A stretch of DNA of 64,000 bases from Nocardioides gansuensis (GTDB lineage: Bacteria > Actinomycetota > Actinomycetes > Propionibacteriales > Nocardioidaceae): the NCBI RefSeq assembly GCF_003076135.1, contig NZ_QDGZ01000004.1, positions 124,001 to 188,000 on the forward strand, read 5' to 3'. Shown piece by piece: positions 23,328-31,974 of the stretch. The position numbers were made by a program, and so were the translations under genes. The notes under the pieces were generated by a model. That model searched no databases and was not told the DNA's origin. It saw only the letters and a list, made by a program, of their open reading frames with translations. Every line of letters begins with the position of its first letter. Positions within the stretch are counted from its first letter, which is position 1.

Positions 23328-26300
23328 TCACCGGACGACGTACAGCTTGACGATCTTGGACTTGGACGATGCGGTGGAAGCGTTGCCGCTGTAGACGGCC
23401 TTGATCTTGTGCTTGCCGACCTTCAGCTTCGGCAGCCGCCAGCCGATCTTCCCGTCGCGGGTGGAGACGAGGGTCAGCGTCTTGAGGCGCTTGGCGCCGT
23501 CGTAGACCTTGATCGGACCCACTGGACCCTTCACGCCAGGCACGGTGACGGTGATGCCGATCTTGACCCGCTTCGCCGGCGACGTGCGCGTCTTCGAGAG
23601 AGTGGCGACAGTCGACGAGACGAGCTTCGGCACCGCCACGGCGGCTGCGGCGGCTGCACCGTCCGAGAACCCGGCCTTCCTGGCAGTGACGGTGGCGGAG
23701 ATGTCCTTCCCCGCGTCCCCTGGCTTCAGCGTGTAGGACGGGGTGGTCGCCCCAGGGATAGGTGCACCGGTGCGGAGCCACTGGTAGCCGAAGGTCCCGC
23801 CGGGCTCGGCCCAGGAGCCGGTGGACACCCTCAGGGAGTTGCCCACCACGGCTGTCCCGGTGATGGCCGGCGGGGCCGTCGCCTGGAGCGCGCCACCAGC
23901 CGAGACCCCGATGCTGTTGCTGACGGACGTGCCGTCGGAGAAGCCGTCCTTCTTGCCGGTCACCTTGAGTGAGACGCTCTTGCCGTAGTCAGCCGCCGAC
24001 AGGACGTACGTCGCGGCGGTGGCGCCGCCGATGTTCGCGCCGTCGCGCAGCCACTGGTAGGTGCTGGTCACTCCTGCCTGGTTCCACGTCGGCAGCGTGC
24101 TCGTCACCGTCTGGCCCACGCCTGTGCCGGTCGGGGCGTGGATCTGGGCGCCCTGGACGACCCCGACGCTGGCGTCGACCGAGAAGGTGCCCTCGGCCGA
24201 GCCGATGGCGTTGCCGCCAGGGTCCTTCGCGGTCACGGTCCAGACGTAGGTGCCGGTGCCTAGGGTGGAGACGGCCGCGTAGCCCGAGGCGACAGTCGTC
24301 GTGTTGACGGTCGCACCCGATCCCGAGGCTGGCCTGACCTGGACCGCGTAAGTGGACGCCCCGGCGACCGGGGCCCACTGCAGCACCGGCGCGTTCGCGG
24401 GCTGCGAGCCGCCGTTGGCGGGCGAGACGATCGACATCGCGCCGGAGCTCACCAAGAAGCGGCCGGGCTCCGACCACGGCCCCTTGTTGCCGTCGGCGTC
24501 GGTCCGCCGCACGCGCCAGATGTAAGGCTGTGGACTGGGTGACAGGGGAACGTTGTGGGCGTATGCCGGTGTTTTGAGGTTGGTCTTGCCGAACACCTTG
24601 TTGGCGCTCGAGAACGTCGCGTCGTTGTTCTTGTAGACCTCGACCTCGTAGGAGCTGGCGAAGGCCTGGGACGCCCAGCGCAGGGGAGTCGTGCCGGCGA
24701 CCACCTGCTGGCCCACCGGGGACGTGAGACTGACCTGCGGGCTCTGCTTGGTGAACGTCTTGACGGTCGACCAGGTCAAGCCGTTGTCGTCGGAGTCGAT
24801 GGCCTGGACCCGCCAGTGGAAGGTGCCCTCGGGGTAGAGGCGATCGAAGGCCGTGTAGGTCGTCTGATCGACCACGCGCTCGTCGACGAGCGGCGCCGCG
24901 AACGACAGGTCGTCGTCCACCTGGATGCGGTACTGCTTCGCGGCCTGGGGGCGCTCCTCACCGGTCCGAGCCCAGAGGGCAGCGCGGTTGGTGTCGAAGT
25001 AGTTGTCCCAGGAGAATGTGATCTCGGTGCCTGCCGGTGAGCTCGAAGTGAGTCCGATTGAGCCGGCGAACGCGTCCCCGCCGACTGCCGGAGACTGCTT
25101 GACGAAGCTGTGCTGGGCGTTGCCGATGGTGGAGACCGGATCTGGCCCGCAGTTACCGATCGTCCGGCAGGGCCTGATGTGCCAGTAGTAGGCCTGTCCT
25201 GCCTGGTTATCGGCGTAGGTGTGGTCCTGGTTGTCGAGGGTCGGGGCGTAATAGGTGTTCGCCGTCGCTGGGATCGCGCTGCTCGGCTCGATCAGGTTCG
25301 TGAAGCTGGCGTCCTCGCTGACGTAGACCATGTAGAAGGACGCCCGCACGTCAGGGGTCCAACGCAGCACCGGCGTGGCAGGCACCGTGCACGGGCCCGA
25401 GCCCGGGACGCACGGCGTGCCGGTGGGCGGGTCAGCCTCGAAGAGCGCCAGCTCTCCGCCGTCGAGCGCCACCGCGTGGCCGGTCACTGAAGTAAGCGGC
25501 TGGACGGTGAAGCGCCCCTCGGGCCCTGTGGCCAAGATCGTGTCGTCGGCGGCAAAGGCCATGACCTTCCAGTCATAGCTGCCGGGCTCGAGCAGACGCT
25601 TCGACGTGTCCGTCATCGCTGGATAGGGGACGGGCTGGCCGAACAGGTCTCCTGCTCCGTGTCCGAACCACACCTGGTCGGGACCTGGTGTAGCGGGATC
25701 CTCGTCGGTGGCGTTGCCGATCAGCACCGCGTAGTGGTGTGCGGCGGGCAGCGGCGACCAAGTGAGGGAGGGGGCCTGTTGGATGCCCGGAGTCGAGCTT
25801 GTGGGCGACAAGGGGGTGAGGCCCGGCTCCGGCTCGCTCGGCACGGACCCCGAGACGTTGAACGTGTTGATGTAGTTGACCGAGCGCTCGCCCTTGGCGT
25901 TGACCGCCATGATCTCCCAGCGGTGGGGGTTGTTGGCGGGGTCCAGCGGCGTGGTGCCGTCCATCGTGTAGGAGGTCGACGAGGTCGTCGCGCTGTCGAC
26001 TTCGGAGCCGTTGGCCCGCCTGATCCTGATCTCGTACGTCTCCGCGCCGATCACGGGGTCCCACGTCAGAGTCGGCACGTCGACTGTCTCCCCACCCGAG
26101 GGCGACAGGTTCTTGACGCTCAGCGGCTGATAGATGAAGGAGTGGGTGGGGGAGTAGAGGCCCTGCACGCCGGGGATCTCGCCGGGCTGGGTGCGGGGGC
26201 GGTCGAGCGGGCGCACGCGCCAGTAGTTGATCGCGCCCGCCTGCGGGAGGCAGTCCTCGTTGATTCGGTTGGTGCTGGGCTGCCCGTTCGTGTTCACGGC

Positions 26301-27455
26301 GAATGCGCCGGGCGTGAACGTGGTGCCGGCAATGCGGCAGCTGTCGAAGGTGCCCGCGGAGAAGTTGCTCTGTGTGCCGACCTGGAGCTCGTACTCCGAT
26401 GCGTGCTTGACCGAGCGCCACTGGAAGTGGAACGGCGCGCCGACGGTCTCGAGCGTCGCCTTAGCGGGGTAGACGGGCTCGGGCACGTACGGATAGGTGC
26501 GGTTGAAGCTGAAGTGGGACTCGGTCCACGGCGTCGCGTGCCCCGTCAGGTCGACCGCCCGCACCCGCCAGAAGTACTGGTTGTTGTTGTAGGTAATCGG
26601 CGGCGAGTAGCGCGTACCGAGGATGCCGAGCTTCTCCTCGATGAGGGAGCCTCCGACGGTGAAGTCGGTGTTGGTCGCGACCTGTACGTCGTAGGACTTG
26701 GCGCCCGGCACCGGAGCCCAGTCCAAGACGACGTCCTGGAGTTCGATGTCCGGATTGTCGGGCGGCGAGGTGATCGTGGGCGCGGCGAGCGGGGAGATGA
26801 CGAAGCGCGAGGCGTTGCTCGGCATGGATGCGAAGCCCGGGCCCTTGCTGGCTGTGACCCTCCAGTACCAGTCGCCGTCCTGAAGGGGGTCGGGGACCAC
26901 GAGCGAAGTGGTCTGGGTCGTGTAGCTGAACGCCCCGACGAAGTCGTTGTCGCCATCCACCTCCACCGAGTACGACGTGGCGGAGGGGACACCGGTCCAG
27001 GACAGCAGCGGTGGATTGGCCGGCTGGACGAGGACCGCACCCTCGGCCGGAGAGGCCGGGACAGGCACCTTCAAGGCCGGATTGCCGAAGGAGTGATCCG
27101 ACCAGGACGACGACTCGCTCGCGGAGTTGAGGGCCCGCACGCGCCAGAAGTTCGTTCCGGACTTGAGGTTCATCGTCGGGATGTACGTGTTGTTGACCGT
27201 CTGCACGGTGGCGTAGGGGCTCCCGAAGCCTGCGTCGTCATCGACCTGCACCTCGTAGCGCGATGCTCCTCCTGCGTGCGCCCACGTGAGGATGCTGGTG
27301 GCGTCGTCGGGCTGCTGCACGGACAGAGACCCGGGGGCATCCGGCGGTACGGCGCTGGCGAGCGGCGCCGGTCCGCTGAGGCTGACGGCCAGGCCAAGTG
27401 CCAGCGCCGCGGCGGCCCCCGCAACATGGGCTCGGCGCTCGTGCGTGCGTGTCAT
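23328..27455 (-). CDS. large secreted FN3/Ig-like repeat protein
   Basis: This protein has 1375 residues from ATG 27455, which has AGGGGAG 8 nt upstream. A Sec signal peptide (MTRTHERRAHVAGAAAALAL... cut near LASAVP) is followed by about ten fibronectin-III-like modules. These are recognisable by a recurring W-x-P-V-x-G-A-x-x-Y-x-V/I-x-V core (examples LLSWTGVPSATSYSVEV, VLDWAPVPGAKSYDVQV, VLQWAPVAGASTYAVQV). Next come two bacterial Ig-like modules with YQWLR(D/T)G and a final Ig-like domain ending KAVYSGNASTASSKSKIVKL. There is no LPXTG, C-terminal helix or catalytic motif, so it is probably released or wall-associated. It may serve adhesion or binding; the function is not known. Confidence 0.88.
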   Translation of the reverse strand: MTRTHERRAHVAGAAAALALGLAVSLSGPAPLASAVPPDAPGSLSVQQPDDATSILTWAHAGGASRYEVQVDDDAGFGSPYATVQTVNNTYIPTMNLKSGTNFWRVRALNSASESSSWSDHSFGNPALKVPVPASPAEGAVLVQPANPPLLSWTGVPSATSYSVEVDGDNDFVGAFSYTTQTTSLVVPDPLQDGDWYWRVTASKGPGFASMPSNASRFVISPLAAPTITSPPDNPDIELQDVVLDWAPVPGAKSYDVQVATNTDFTVGGSLIEEKLGILGTRYSPPITYNNNQYFWRVRAVDLTGHATPWTESHFSFNRTYPYVPEPVYPAKATLETVGAPFHFQWRSVKHASEYELQVGTQSNFSAGTFDSCRIAGTTFTPGAFAVNTNGQPSTNRINEDCLPQAGAINYWRVRPLDRPRTQPGEIPGVQGLYSPTHSFIYQPLSVKNLSPSGGETVDVPTLTWDPVIGAETYEIRIRRANGSEVDSATTSSTSYTMDGTTPLDPANNPHRWEIMAVNAKGERSVNYINTFNVSGSVPSEPEPGLTPLSPTSSTPGIQQAPSLTWSPLPAAHHYAVLIGNATDEDPATPGPDQVWFGHGAGDLFGQPVPYPAMTDTSKRLLEPGSYDWKVMAFAADDTILATGPEGRFTVQPLTSVTGHAVALDGGELALFEADPPTGTPCVPGSGPCTVPATPVLRWTPDVRASFYMVYVSEDASFTNLIEPSSAIPATANTYYAPTLDNQDHTYADNQAGQAYYWHIRPCRTIGNCGPDPVSTIGNAQHSFVKQSPAVGGDAFAGSIGLTSSSPAGTEITFSWDNYFDTNRAALWARTGEERPQAAKQYRIQVDDDLSFAAPLVDERVVDQTTYTAFDRLYPEGTFHWRVQAIDSDDNGLTWSTVKTFTKQSPQVSLTSPVGQQVVAGTTPLRWASQAFASSYEVEVYKNNDATFSSANKVFGKTNLKTPAYAHNVPLSPSPQPYIWRVRRTDADGNKGPWSEPGRFLVSSGAMSIVSPANGGSQPANAPVLQWAPVAGASTYAVQVRPASGSGATVNTTTVASGYAAVSTLGTGTYVWTVTAKDPGGNAIGSAEGTFSVDASVGVVQGAQIHAPTGTGVGQTVTSTLPTWNQAGVTSTYQWLRDGANIGGATAATYVLSAADYGKSVSLKVTGKKDGFSDGTSVSNSIGVSAGGALQATAPPAITGTAVVGNSLRVSTGSWAEPGGTFGYQWLRTGAPIPGATTPSYTLKPGDAGKDISATVTARKAGFSDGAAAAAAVAVPKLVSSTVATLSKTRTSPAKRVKIGITVTVPGVKGPVGPIKVYDGAKRLKTLTLVSTRDGKIGWRLPKLKVGKHKIKAVYSGNASTASSKSKIVKLYVVR

Positions 27456-27598
27456 CCGGAGCTCCCCTGCAGACAATGCGGACCCGCCGAACCTAGGACG
27501 GCCCACCCCGCCTGCGGGTCTGAATGGAGGCGAGTGGCCCCAACGGACTAGTGAATGCCGCCGAAAGGCCTAACCACCTAGAGAGCCAACGGCCCCGC

Positions 27599-27604
27599 TA
27601 CCGT
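27599..27604 (+). promoter_or_regulatory. leaderless -10 box of the RAM-domain gene
   Basis: TACCGT, 6 nt before the ATG at 27611. Confidence 0.5.
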
Positions 27605-27610
27605 GTCCCC

Positions 27611-27889
27611 ATGATCACCGCCATCGTCTTCGTCAAGGCCGACGTCGCGCGCATCCCCGAGGTCGCCGAGGCGATTGCCGCCCTCGACGGCGTGAGCGAG
27701 GTCTACTCCGTCACCGGGCAGATCGACCTGATCGCGCTCGTGCGGGTCAGGGCGCACGACGACGTCGCGGCCGTCGTCGCGGACCGGCTCAACAAGGTGC
27801 CTGGTGTGACGGCAACGGAGACGCACATCGCCTTCCGCACCTACTCGCGACACGACCTGGAGTCGGCGTTCTCGCTGGGGCTTGACTAG
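27611..27889 (+). CDS. stand-alone RAM-domain (Lrp/AsnC ligand-binding) protein
   Basis: This 92-residue protein consists only of the effector domain of Lrp/AsnC regulators: MITAIVFVKADVARIPEVAE, then VSEVYSVTGQIDLIALVRV and VTATETHIAFRTYSRHD. There is no DNA-binding helix-turn-helix. Such single RAM proteins assemble into octamers and bind amino acids, and may partner full-length regulators encoded elsewhere. The ATG at 27611 is leaderless. The stop overlaps the first base of a dispersed repeat copy. Confidence 0.88.
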   Translation: MITAIVFVKADVARIPEVAEAIAALDGVSEVYSVTGQIDLIALVRVRAHDDVAAVVADRLNKVPGVTATETHIAFRTYSRHDLESAFSLGLD

Positions 27890-27935
27890 GTCTCGATACG
27901 CCTCTCTCGTCCCTCGGTCGGCTACTCGACCAGCG
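27889..27935 (-). repeat. dispersed palindromic element, copy between RAM gene and nuclease
   Basis: GGTCTCGATACGCC...GGCTACTCGACCAGCG is the reverse-complement form of the element at 21608-21656. It occupies most of the 60-nt gap between converging genes. Confidence 0.75.
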
Positions 27936-27949
27936 AGTGGGGCGTCGGA

Positions 27950-29734
27950 TCAGCGGGCGGGCTGGTGCTCGGGCCGGAGCAGCCCGCGCTGCTCGTCGAA
28001 AGGCACGAGCGAGAGACGTGACTGGTTGACGGCGTCGTAGACCGCGAGGTGCCGGGACGCGCCGGCAACCGGGCAGACCCACTCGCCGTCGACGTCCACC
28101 AGCCGGAGGCCGGGTGCCTCGAGCCAGCGCAGGATGCGCTCGGTCTCCTCCGCAGTCGCCGCGGGCACCGGCCCGGGGGCGGGCGCCACGGTCTCGGCGG
28201 AGGCGCGCAGCTCGCGCACGAACTGGTGGGCGTCGGCGCCGGGCGGGATCACTCCGGCAGCGGCCAGCCGCCCATGCCGGACGACGTGGACGGACCACCG
28301 GCCGTCGTCCTCACGTCTGGCCGCGACGACCTCCGGGCACCGGGTGAGCGCCGAGAGCCGCTGCGTGCGCGCGGCCGCCCGGATGAAGGTGGCGAGCCGG
28401 TCGCGGTGCATCCCGGCCTCCTCGAAGCGCTCGAGCTCGGCCAACGCGGTCATCCGCCGGTTGATCGCCTCGACGACCTCGTCCGGCCGGCGGAGCAGTG
28501 TGTCGCGCAGCTGCCGCACCACCGCGGCGTACGTCGCCTCGTCGGCGCTGCCGTCGCAGGGAGACAGGCACCGGCGCATCTCGGCGAGCACGCAGGGGGA
28601 GCGGGACGGCTCCTTGCCGAGCCGGTCGCTGCACTGGCGCACGGGGAACGTCTCGTGCAGCGCGGCCAGGCACTTCTCGGCCGTGCGCCTCGAAGAGAAG
28701 GGACCGAGGTAGTCGCCATCGTCATCGAGCACCCGCCGGACCAAGGAGAGACGCGGCCACGCCTCGCGGGTGAGCTTGACGAAGTGCACCTTCTCCGGGA
28801 AGCGGGAGCGGCGGTTGTACTTCGGCTTGTGCTCCGCGATGAGGCGCAGCTCGCGCACTTCGGCCTCGAGCGGGGTGGCGCACTCGATGCCTGTCACCGA
28901 CGCCGCCAGGCCGACCATCTCGCCCATCCGGGACCTGGTCTCCGAGGCCGTGAAGTAAGTGCGCACCCGTGTGCGCAGGTCCTTGGACGTGCCGACGTAG
29001 AGCACGCGGGAGCGGTCGTCTCGGAAGAGGTAGACGCCCGGGGCGTGCGGGAGGGCCTCGGCCAGGTGGCGCTTGCGGCGCTGGGCGGCCGTGACCCGGC
29101 TGCTGAAGGTCTGCAGCTCCTCGAGCGTATGCACGCCCAGGCCACCCAGCCGCTCCATCAGGCCGTGGAGCACATCGACCGTGGCTCGGGCGTCGGCCAG
29201 CGCCCGGTGGTTGGGCGTCGTGGACGACCCGAACGCCTTGGCGAGCGAGGAGAGCTTGCAGTTGGGCGCGTCGTCGCGGGTCACCACGCGACGGGCCAGC
29301 TTGGCCGTGTCCAGCACCTCGAAGCGAGGCCACGGCTGGCCGAGCTGCTCGGCGAAGTGCTTGAGGAAGCCGACGTCGAAGGGCGCGTTGTGCGCGACCA
29401 GGACCGTGCCGGCCGCGAACTCCAGGAACGCCGGCAGGGCCGAGTCGATCGACGGGGCGTCGGCGACCATCGAGTTGGTGATGCCGGTGAGCACCGCAAT
29501 GAACGCGGGGATCTCGGCGCGCGGGTTGACCAGCGTCTGGAACTCCCCGAGCACCTCGCCGCCGCGCACCTTCACCGCGCCGATCTCGGTGATCATCGAG
29601 CCACCCGCCGCGGAGCCCCCCGTGGTCTCGAGGTCCACCACGCAGAAGGTGGTGTCCCGCAACGGCCGCCCCAGCTCGTCGAAGCTCCGCTGGTCCTCCC
29701 ATCGGGACTGGGGGGCTCGTGCGGCACTGCTCAT
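27950..29734 (-). CDS. DEDDh exonuclease fused to GIY-YIG (UvrC-N/Cho-like) nuclease
   Basis: This 594-residue protein is a two-nuclease fusion. Residues 28-195 are a DnaQ-like 3'-5' exonuclease with D34 and E36 in VVDLETTG, D120 in AHNAPFDVGF, and H176 with D181 in HRALADA. Residues 230-310 are a GIY-YIG endonuclease (APGVYLFRDD, RVLYVGTSKDLRTRV). The remainder resembles UvrC/Cho middle regions, with a cysteine group CVLAEMRRCLSPC. Family members (Rv2191 type) are thought to act in DNA repair. Start ATG 29734 is leaderless (TAGCGT at 7 nt). Confidence 0.92.
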   Translation of the reverse strand: MSSAARAPQSRWEDQRSFDELGRPLRDTTFCVVDLETTGGSAAGGSMITEIGAVKVRGGEVLGEFQTLVNPRAEIPAFIAVLTGITNSMVADAPSIDSALPAFLEFAAGTVLVAHNAPFDVGFLKHFAEQLGQPWPRFEVLDTAKLARRVVTRDDAPNCKLSSLAKAFGSSTTPNHRALADARATVDVLHGLMERLGGLGVHTLEELQTFSSRVTAAQRRKRHLAEALPHAPGVYLFRDDRSRVLYVGTSKDLRTRVRTYFTASETRSRMGEMVGLAASVTGIECATPLEAEVRELRLIAEHKPKYNRRSRFPEKVHFVKLTREAWPRLSLVRRVLDDDGDYLGPFSSRRTAEKCLAALHETFPVRQCSDRLGKEPSRSPCVLAEMRRCLSPCDGSADEATYAAVVRQLRDTLLRRPDEVVEAINRRMTALAELERFEEAGMHRDRLATFIRAAARTQRLSALTRCPEVVAARREDDGRWSVHVVRHGRLAAAGVIPPGADAHQFVRELRASAETVAPAPGPVPAATAEETERILRWLEAPGLRLVDVDGEWVCPVAGASRHLAVYDAVNQSRLSLVPFDEQRGLLRPEHQPAR

Positions 29735-29741
29735 GTCGAGG

Positions 29742-29747
29742 ACGCTA
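29742..29747 (-). promoter_or_regulatory. leaderless -10 box of the DEDDh/GIY-YIG nuclease
   Basis: TAGCGT read leftward, 7 nt from the ATG at 29734. Confidence 0.5.
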
Positions 29748-29784
29748 GGGCGGACCACCGACAATCCCGCGGCGACGCGCGCAC

Positions 29785-29790
29785 TACGCT
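29785..29790 (+). promoter_or_regulatory. candidate -10 box of the zinc-ribbon gene
   Basis: TACGCT 36 nt before the GTG at 29827; the leader ends in a strong GGAGGAG ribosome site. Divergent from the nuclease promoter. Confidence 0.4.
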
Positions 29791-29826
29791 GGCAGCGCCG
29801 CCACGCCGACCGGAGGAGAAGCACCC

Positions 29827-30090
29827 GTGAGCCACGAGATCCCCGACGCCACCCACCGCTGGCGCTGCGGTGGCTGCGGCAACCTGACCCGCTTCGACGT
29901 CACGCGCACGCGGCGCACCACCGAGTTCTGGCACTTCGACCTCGCCGGTGACCACCGGGTCGAGTCGACCGAGGTCAAGGACGAGACGGTCGAGCGCGTG
30001 TCCTGCCGCTGGTGCGGTCGCGACGACGCCATCGAGCGCGTCGACCGCAACGAGGCCGAGGCGTCCACCGACCCCTCGACCGCAGGCTGA
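29827..30090 (+). CDS. small zinc-ribbon-like protein, 87 aa
   Basis: An 87-residue protein with two CxxC knuckles, WRCGGCGN near residue 14 and VSCRWCGR near 60, separated by a strand-rich stretch (TRFDVTRTRRTTEFWHFDLA). It has the shape of a single zinc ribbon. The GTG start has GGAGGAG 8 nt upstream, one of the best ribosome sites in the window. I do not recognise a named family. Next to nuclease genes it could bind nucleic acid, but this is a guess. The acidic tail is likely flexible. Confidence 0.72.
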   Translation: MSHEIPDATHRWRCGGCGNLTRFDVTRTRRTTEFWHFDLAGDHRVESTEVKDETVERVSCRWCGRDDAIERVDRNEAEASTDPSTAG

Positions 30091-30122
30091 GTCGAGGCCC
30101 GGACTCAAGGCAGAGGGCTGAC

Positions 30123-31349
30123 ATGCCCGAGCTCCCGGAGCGCGTGCGGGCACGCGTGCTGGCCCTGGCGGCCCAGGTGCTGCCCGTGGTGACGCCGCTG
30201 CCGCCGGCGCTGCGGCGGGTCGCGGCCTTCGCTCCGGCGCGCCGCGCCCGGCTGGGTGCCTCGAGCATCTGGTCGGCACTCGAGGAAGACGACTTCCGCG
30301 AGCGAGTCGCGACCCAGGTCTCCGCCCTCGACCTGGACAGCGACGCGCCGACCCGTGCCGCCCTGCTCTGGCTCGCCCGCGGCGACGGATGGCAGGAGGA
30401 GCTCGAGGCGACGCTCGGGAGCCTCACCGGGGAGTCGTCGGCCACCCGGGGTGTCGACAGCGCGGAGCTCGACCGGGCGCGCGAGCAGGTGGCCTCGCTC
30501 CAGCGCGAGCTGCGCGACTTCCGTGCCGCGCAGCGGCATCGCCTCGACGAGCTCAAGTCGGACAACGCCACACTCCGCCGCAAGCTGGGCGAGGCACGGG
30601 CCCAGCTGCGCGAGAGCGAGGCCGCCCGCCAGGAGGCGGAGGAGGCCATGCGTCGTGCGCAGGGCGCCGCCACCGAGGCCGCCGAGCGCGCGCAGGCAGA
30701 GGTACGCCGCCTCCGCGCCCGGCTGGACGAGGCGACCGCAGGACTCGCCGCCGGCCGGAAGGAGGTGCGTGAGGGGCGTGACGCCGCGACCCTCCGGGCG
30801 CGATACCTGCTCGACACGGTCCTGGAGGCCGCCGCCGGGCTCCGCAGGGAGCTGGCACTGCCGGCCGTCGAGGGCGCGCCCGGCGACCAGGTCGAGGGTC
30901 GCCTCGTCGCGGGAGCGGAGGCCGCGGGCCGTGCAGCTGGCCCTGTCGCGCTCGAACAGCTACTGGCCATGCCGAGATCACGGCTGGTGATCGACGGCTA
31001 CAACGTGAGCAAGGCGGCCTGGCCGAGCAGCTCGCTGGAGGCGCAGCGCATCCGGCTCGTGCAAGCCCTCGCGCCGCTGGCCGGCCGCACCGGTGCGGAG
31101 ACTACGGTGGTCTTCGACGCGGCGTCGTCGACGACCCGACCGGTCACCGTCCAGCCGCGGGGCGTCCGGGTGGTCTTCAGCCCCGAGGGCGTCATCGCCG
31201 ACGACGTGATCCGCGAGCTGGTCGCGGCCGAGCCCGTCGGGCGGGTGGTGGTCGTGGTGACGAGTGATCAGGAGCTCGCGACCGACGTGGCAAGGGCCGG
31301 GGCCCGGGTGGTGTCCTCGGACGCCCTGGTGGCCCTGATCGAGACCTGA
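30123..31349 (+). CDS. coiled-coil protein with C-terminal NYN (PIN-like RNase) domain
   Basis: This is a 408-residue protein. Residues 1-100 are helical and Arg/Ala-rich. Residues 112-230 form a long coiled coil (runs such as LDRAREQVASLQRELRDFRA). Residues 280-408 form a NYN domain opening RLVIDGYNVSKAAW, with acidic positions in VFDAASS, VIADDVIREL and VVVTSDQELATD that would hold the catalytic metal. NYN domains of the YacP/Rae1 sort are ribosome- or tRNA/rRNA-directed nucleases in other bacteria. The start ATG at 30123 has a weak purine run upstream. It probably shares a transcript with the zinc-ribbon gene. Confidence 0.86.
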   Translation: MPELPERVRARVLALAAQVLPVVTPLPPALRRVAAFAPARRARLGASSIWSALEEDDFRERVATQVSALDLDSDAPTRAALLWLARGDGWQEELEATLGSLTGESSATRGVDSAELDRAREQVASLQRELRDFRAAQRHRLDELKSDNATLRRKLGEARAQLRESEAARQEAEEAMRRAQGAATEAAERAQAEVRRLRARLDEATAGLAAGRKEVREGRDAATLRARYLLDTVLEAAAGLRRELALPAVEGAPGDQVEGRLVAGAEAAGRAAGPVALEQLLAMPRSRLVIDGYNVSKAAWPSSSLEAQRIRLVQALAPLAGRTGAETTVVFDAASSTTRPVTVQPRGVRVVFSPEGVIADDVIRELVAAEPVGRVVVVVTSDQELATDVARAGARVVSSDALVALIET

Positions 31350-31422
31350 GCCGACGGCGCGACACGCCGGTGGCCGCGGCGTACGGGGCTCGTTGTCGGT
31401 GGCCCCTGCCAGCGTCCCCGGC

Positions 31423-31629
31423 ATGACCACGCACATCGACTGCGACACCTGCCTCGTCCGCGGGCTGCACTGCCACGACTGCGTCGTGACCGTGCTGCTG
31501 GGTCCGCCTGACGAGCTCATCCTCGACGACGGCGACCGAGAGGCGCTCGATGCCCTGGCGGCGGGCGGCCTGGTGCCTCCACTGCGGCTCGTCACCCCGA
31601 TGCCGGCCCCGATCATCGAGTCGGCCTGA
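31423..31629 (+). CDS. 68-aa cysteine-rich small protein
   Basis: From ATG 31423 the product is MTTHIDCDTCLVRGLHCHDC followed by VVTVLLGPPDELILDDG and a proline-rich end. Four cysteines in CxxC-x6-CxxC (the second pair CHDC) suggest a bound metal. The same kind of small Cys protein precedes NlpC/P60 genes in related actinobacteria, to my recollection, but its function is unknown. A start at 31393 is less likely because it adds an unstructured stretch. The gap upstream is 73 nt and shows no promoter that I can defend. Confidence 0.65.
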   Translation: MTTHIDCDTCLVRGLHCHDCVVTVLLGPPDELILDDGDREALDALAAGGLVPPLRLVTPMPAPIIESA

Positions 31630-31650
31630 CGCGCGCAAGGGGCCGTCGGG

Positions 31651-31697
31651 GTCTCGACTTCGCTCGACCAGCCGGGCCGCACTTCGCTCGACCTGCC
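31651..31697 (-). repeat. two dispersed palindrome copies side by side
   Basis: GTCTCGACTTCGCTCGACC (31651-31669) and a truncated CACTTCGCTCGACCTGCC (31680-31697), both the reverse complement of the copy at 6446-6463. Confidence 0.7.
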
Positions 31698-31774
31698 GAC
31701 CTCGTTTGGCGCGCCGCGCGGAGCACCACTAGTCTGAGCGCCCAGAGGTGACCGTGGAAGTGGATCATTCGGAT

Positions 31775-31955
31775 CCGCGCGGTCACCACGCCGAATCCCT
31801 GAGGCTCACCGTCCGGCATGCCGGCGGGAGTGGACGGGAGCCGGGGAACCACTTCCCCCTGGGGTGAATCGCCGTCAAGGCGCCGCGAGGCGAGGAGACG
31901 ACGTAGGGCAGGTCGTGCCCGAACCCGTCAGCTCACCCGGTAGGCGGACGACTAA
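31775..31955 (+). promoter_or_regulatory. cyclic di-AMP (ydaO-yuaA) riboswitch
   Basis: The leader carries the conserved ydaO/yuaA blocks in order: CCGAATCCCTGAGGC (31791), GGGAGCCGGGGAACCAC (31835), CTGGGGTGAATCGCCG (31859), then GTAGGGCAGGTCGTGCCCGA (31903) and ACCCGTCAGCTCACCCGGTA (31923). It ends about 20 nt before the GTG of an NlpC/P60 gene, which is the usual actinobacterial target. In the family, c-di-AMP binding lowers expression of the downstream wall hydrolase. Boundaries are approximate; a GAGGGAG ribosome site follows at 31958. Confidence 0.9.
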
Positions 31956-31974
31956 TTGAGGGAGACCCCCGCAC

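Noticed and set aside
28049-29830. 593-codon frame opposite the DEDDh/GIY-YIG nuclease
   Set aside because: Antisense shadow. The nuclease catalytic motifs are all on the other strand.
31630-31774. Additional small gene upstream of the riboswitch
   Set aside because: The stretch is made of dispersed repeat copies and a short AT-richer segment that is probably the riboswitch promoter.
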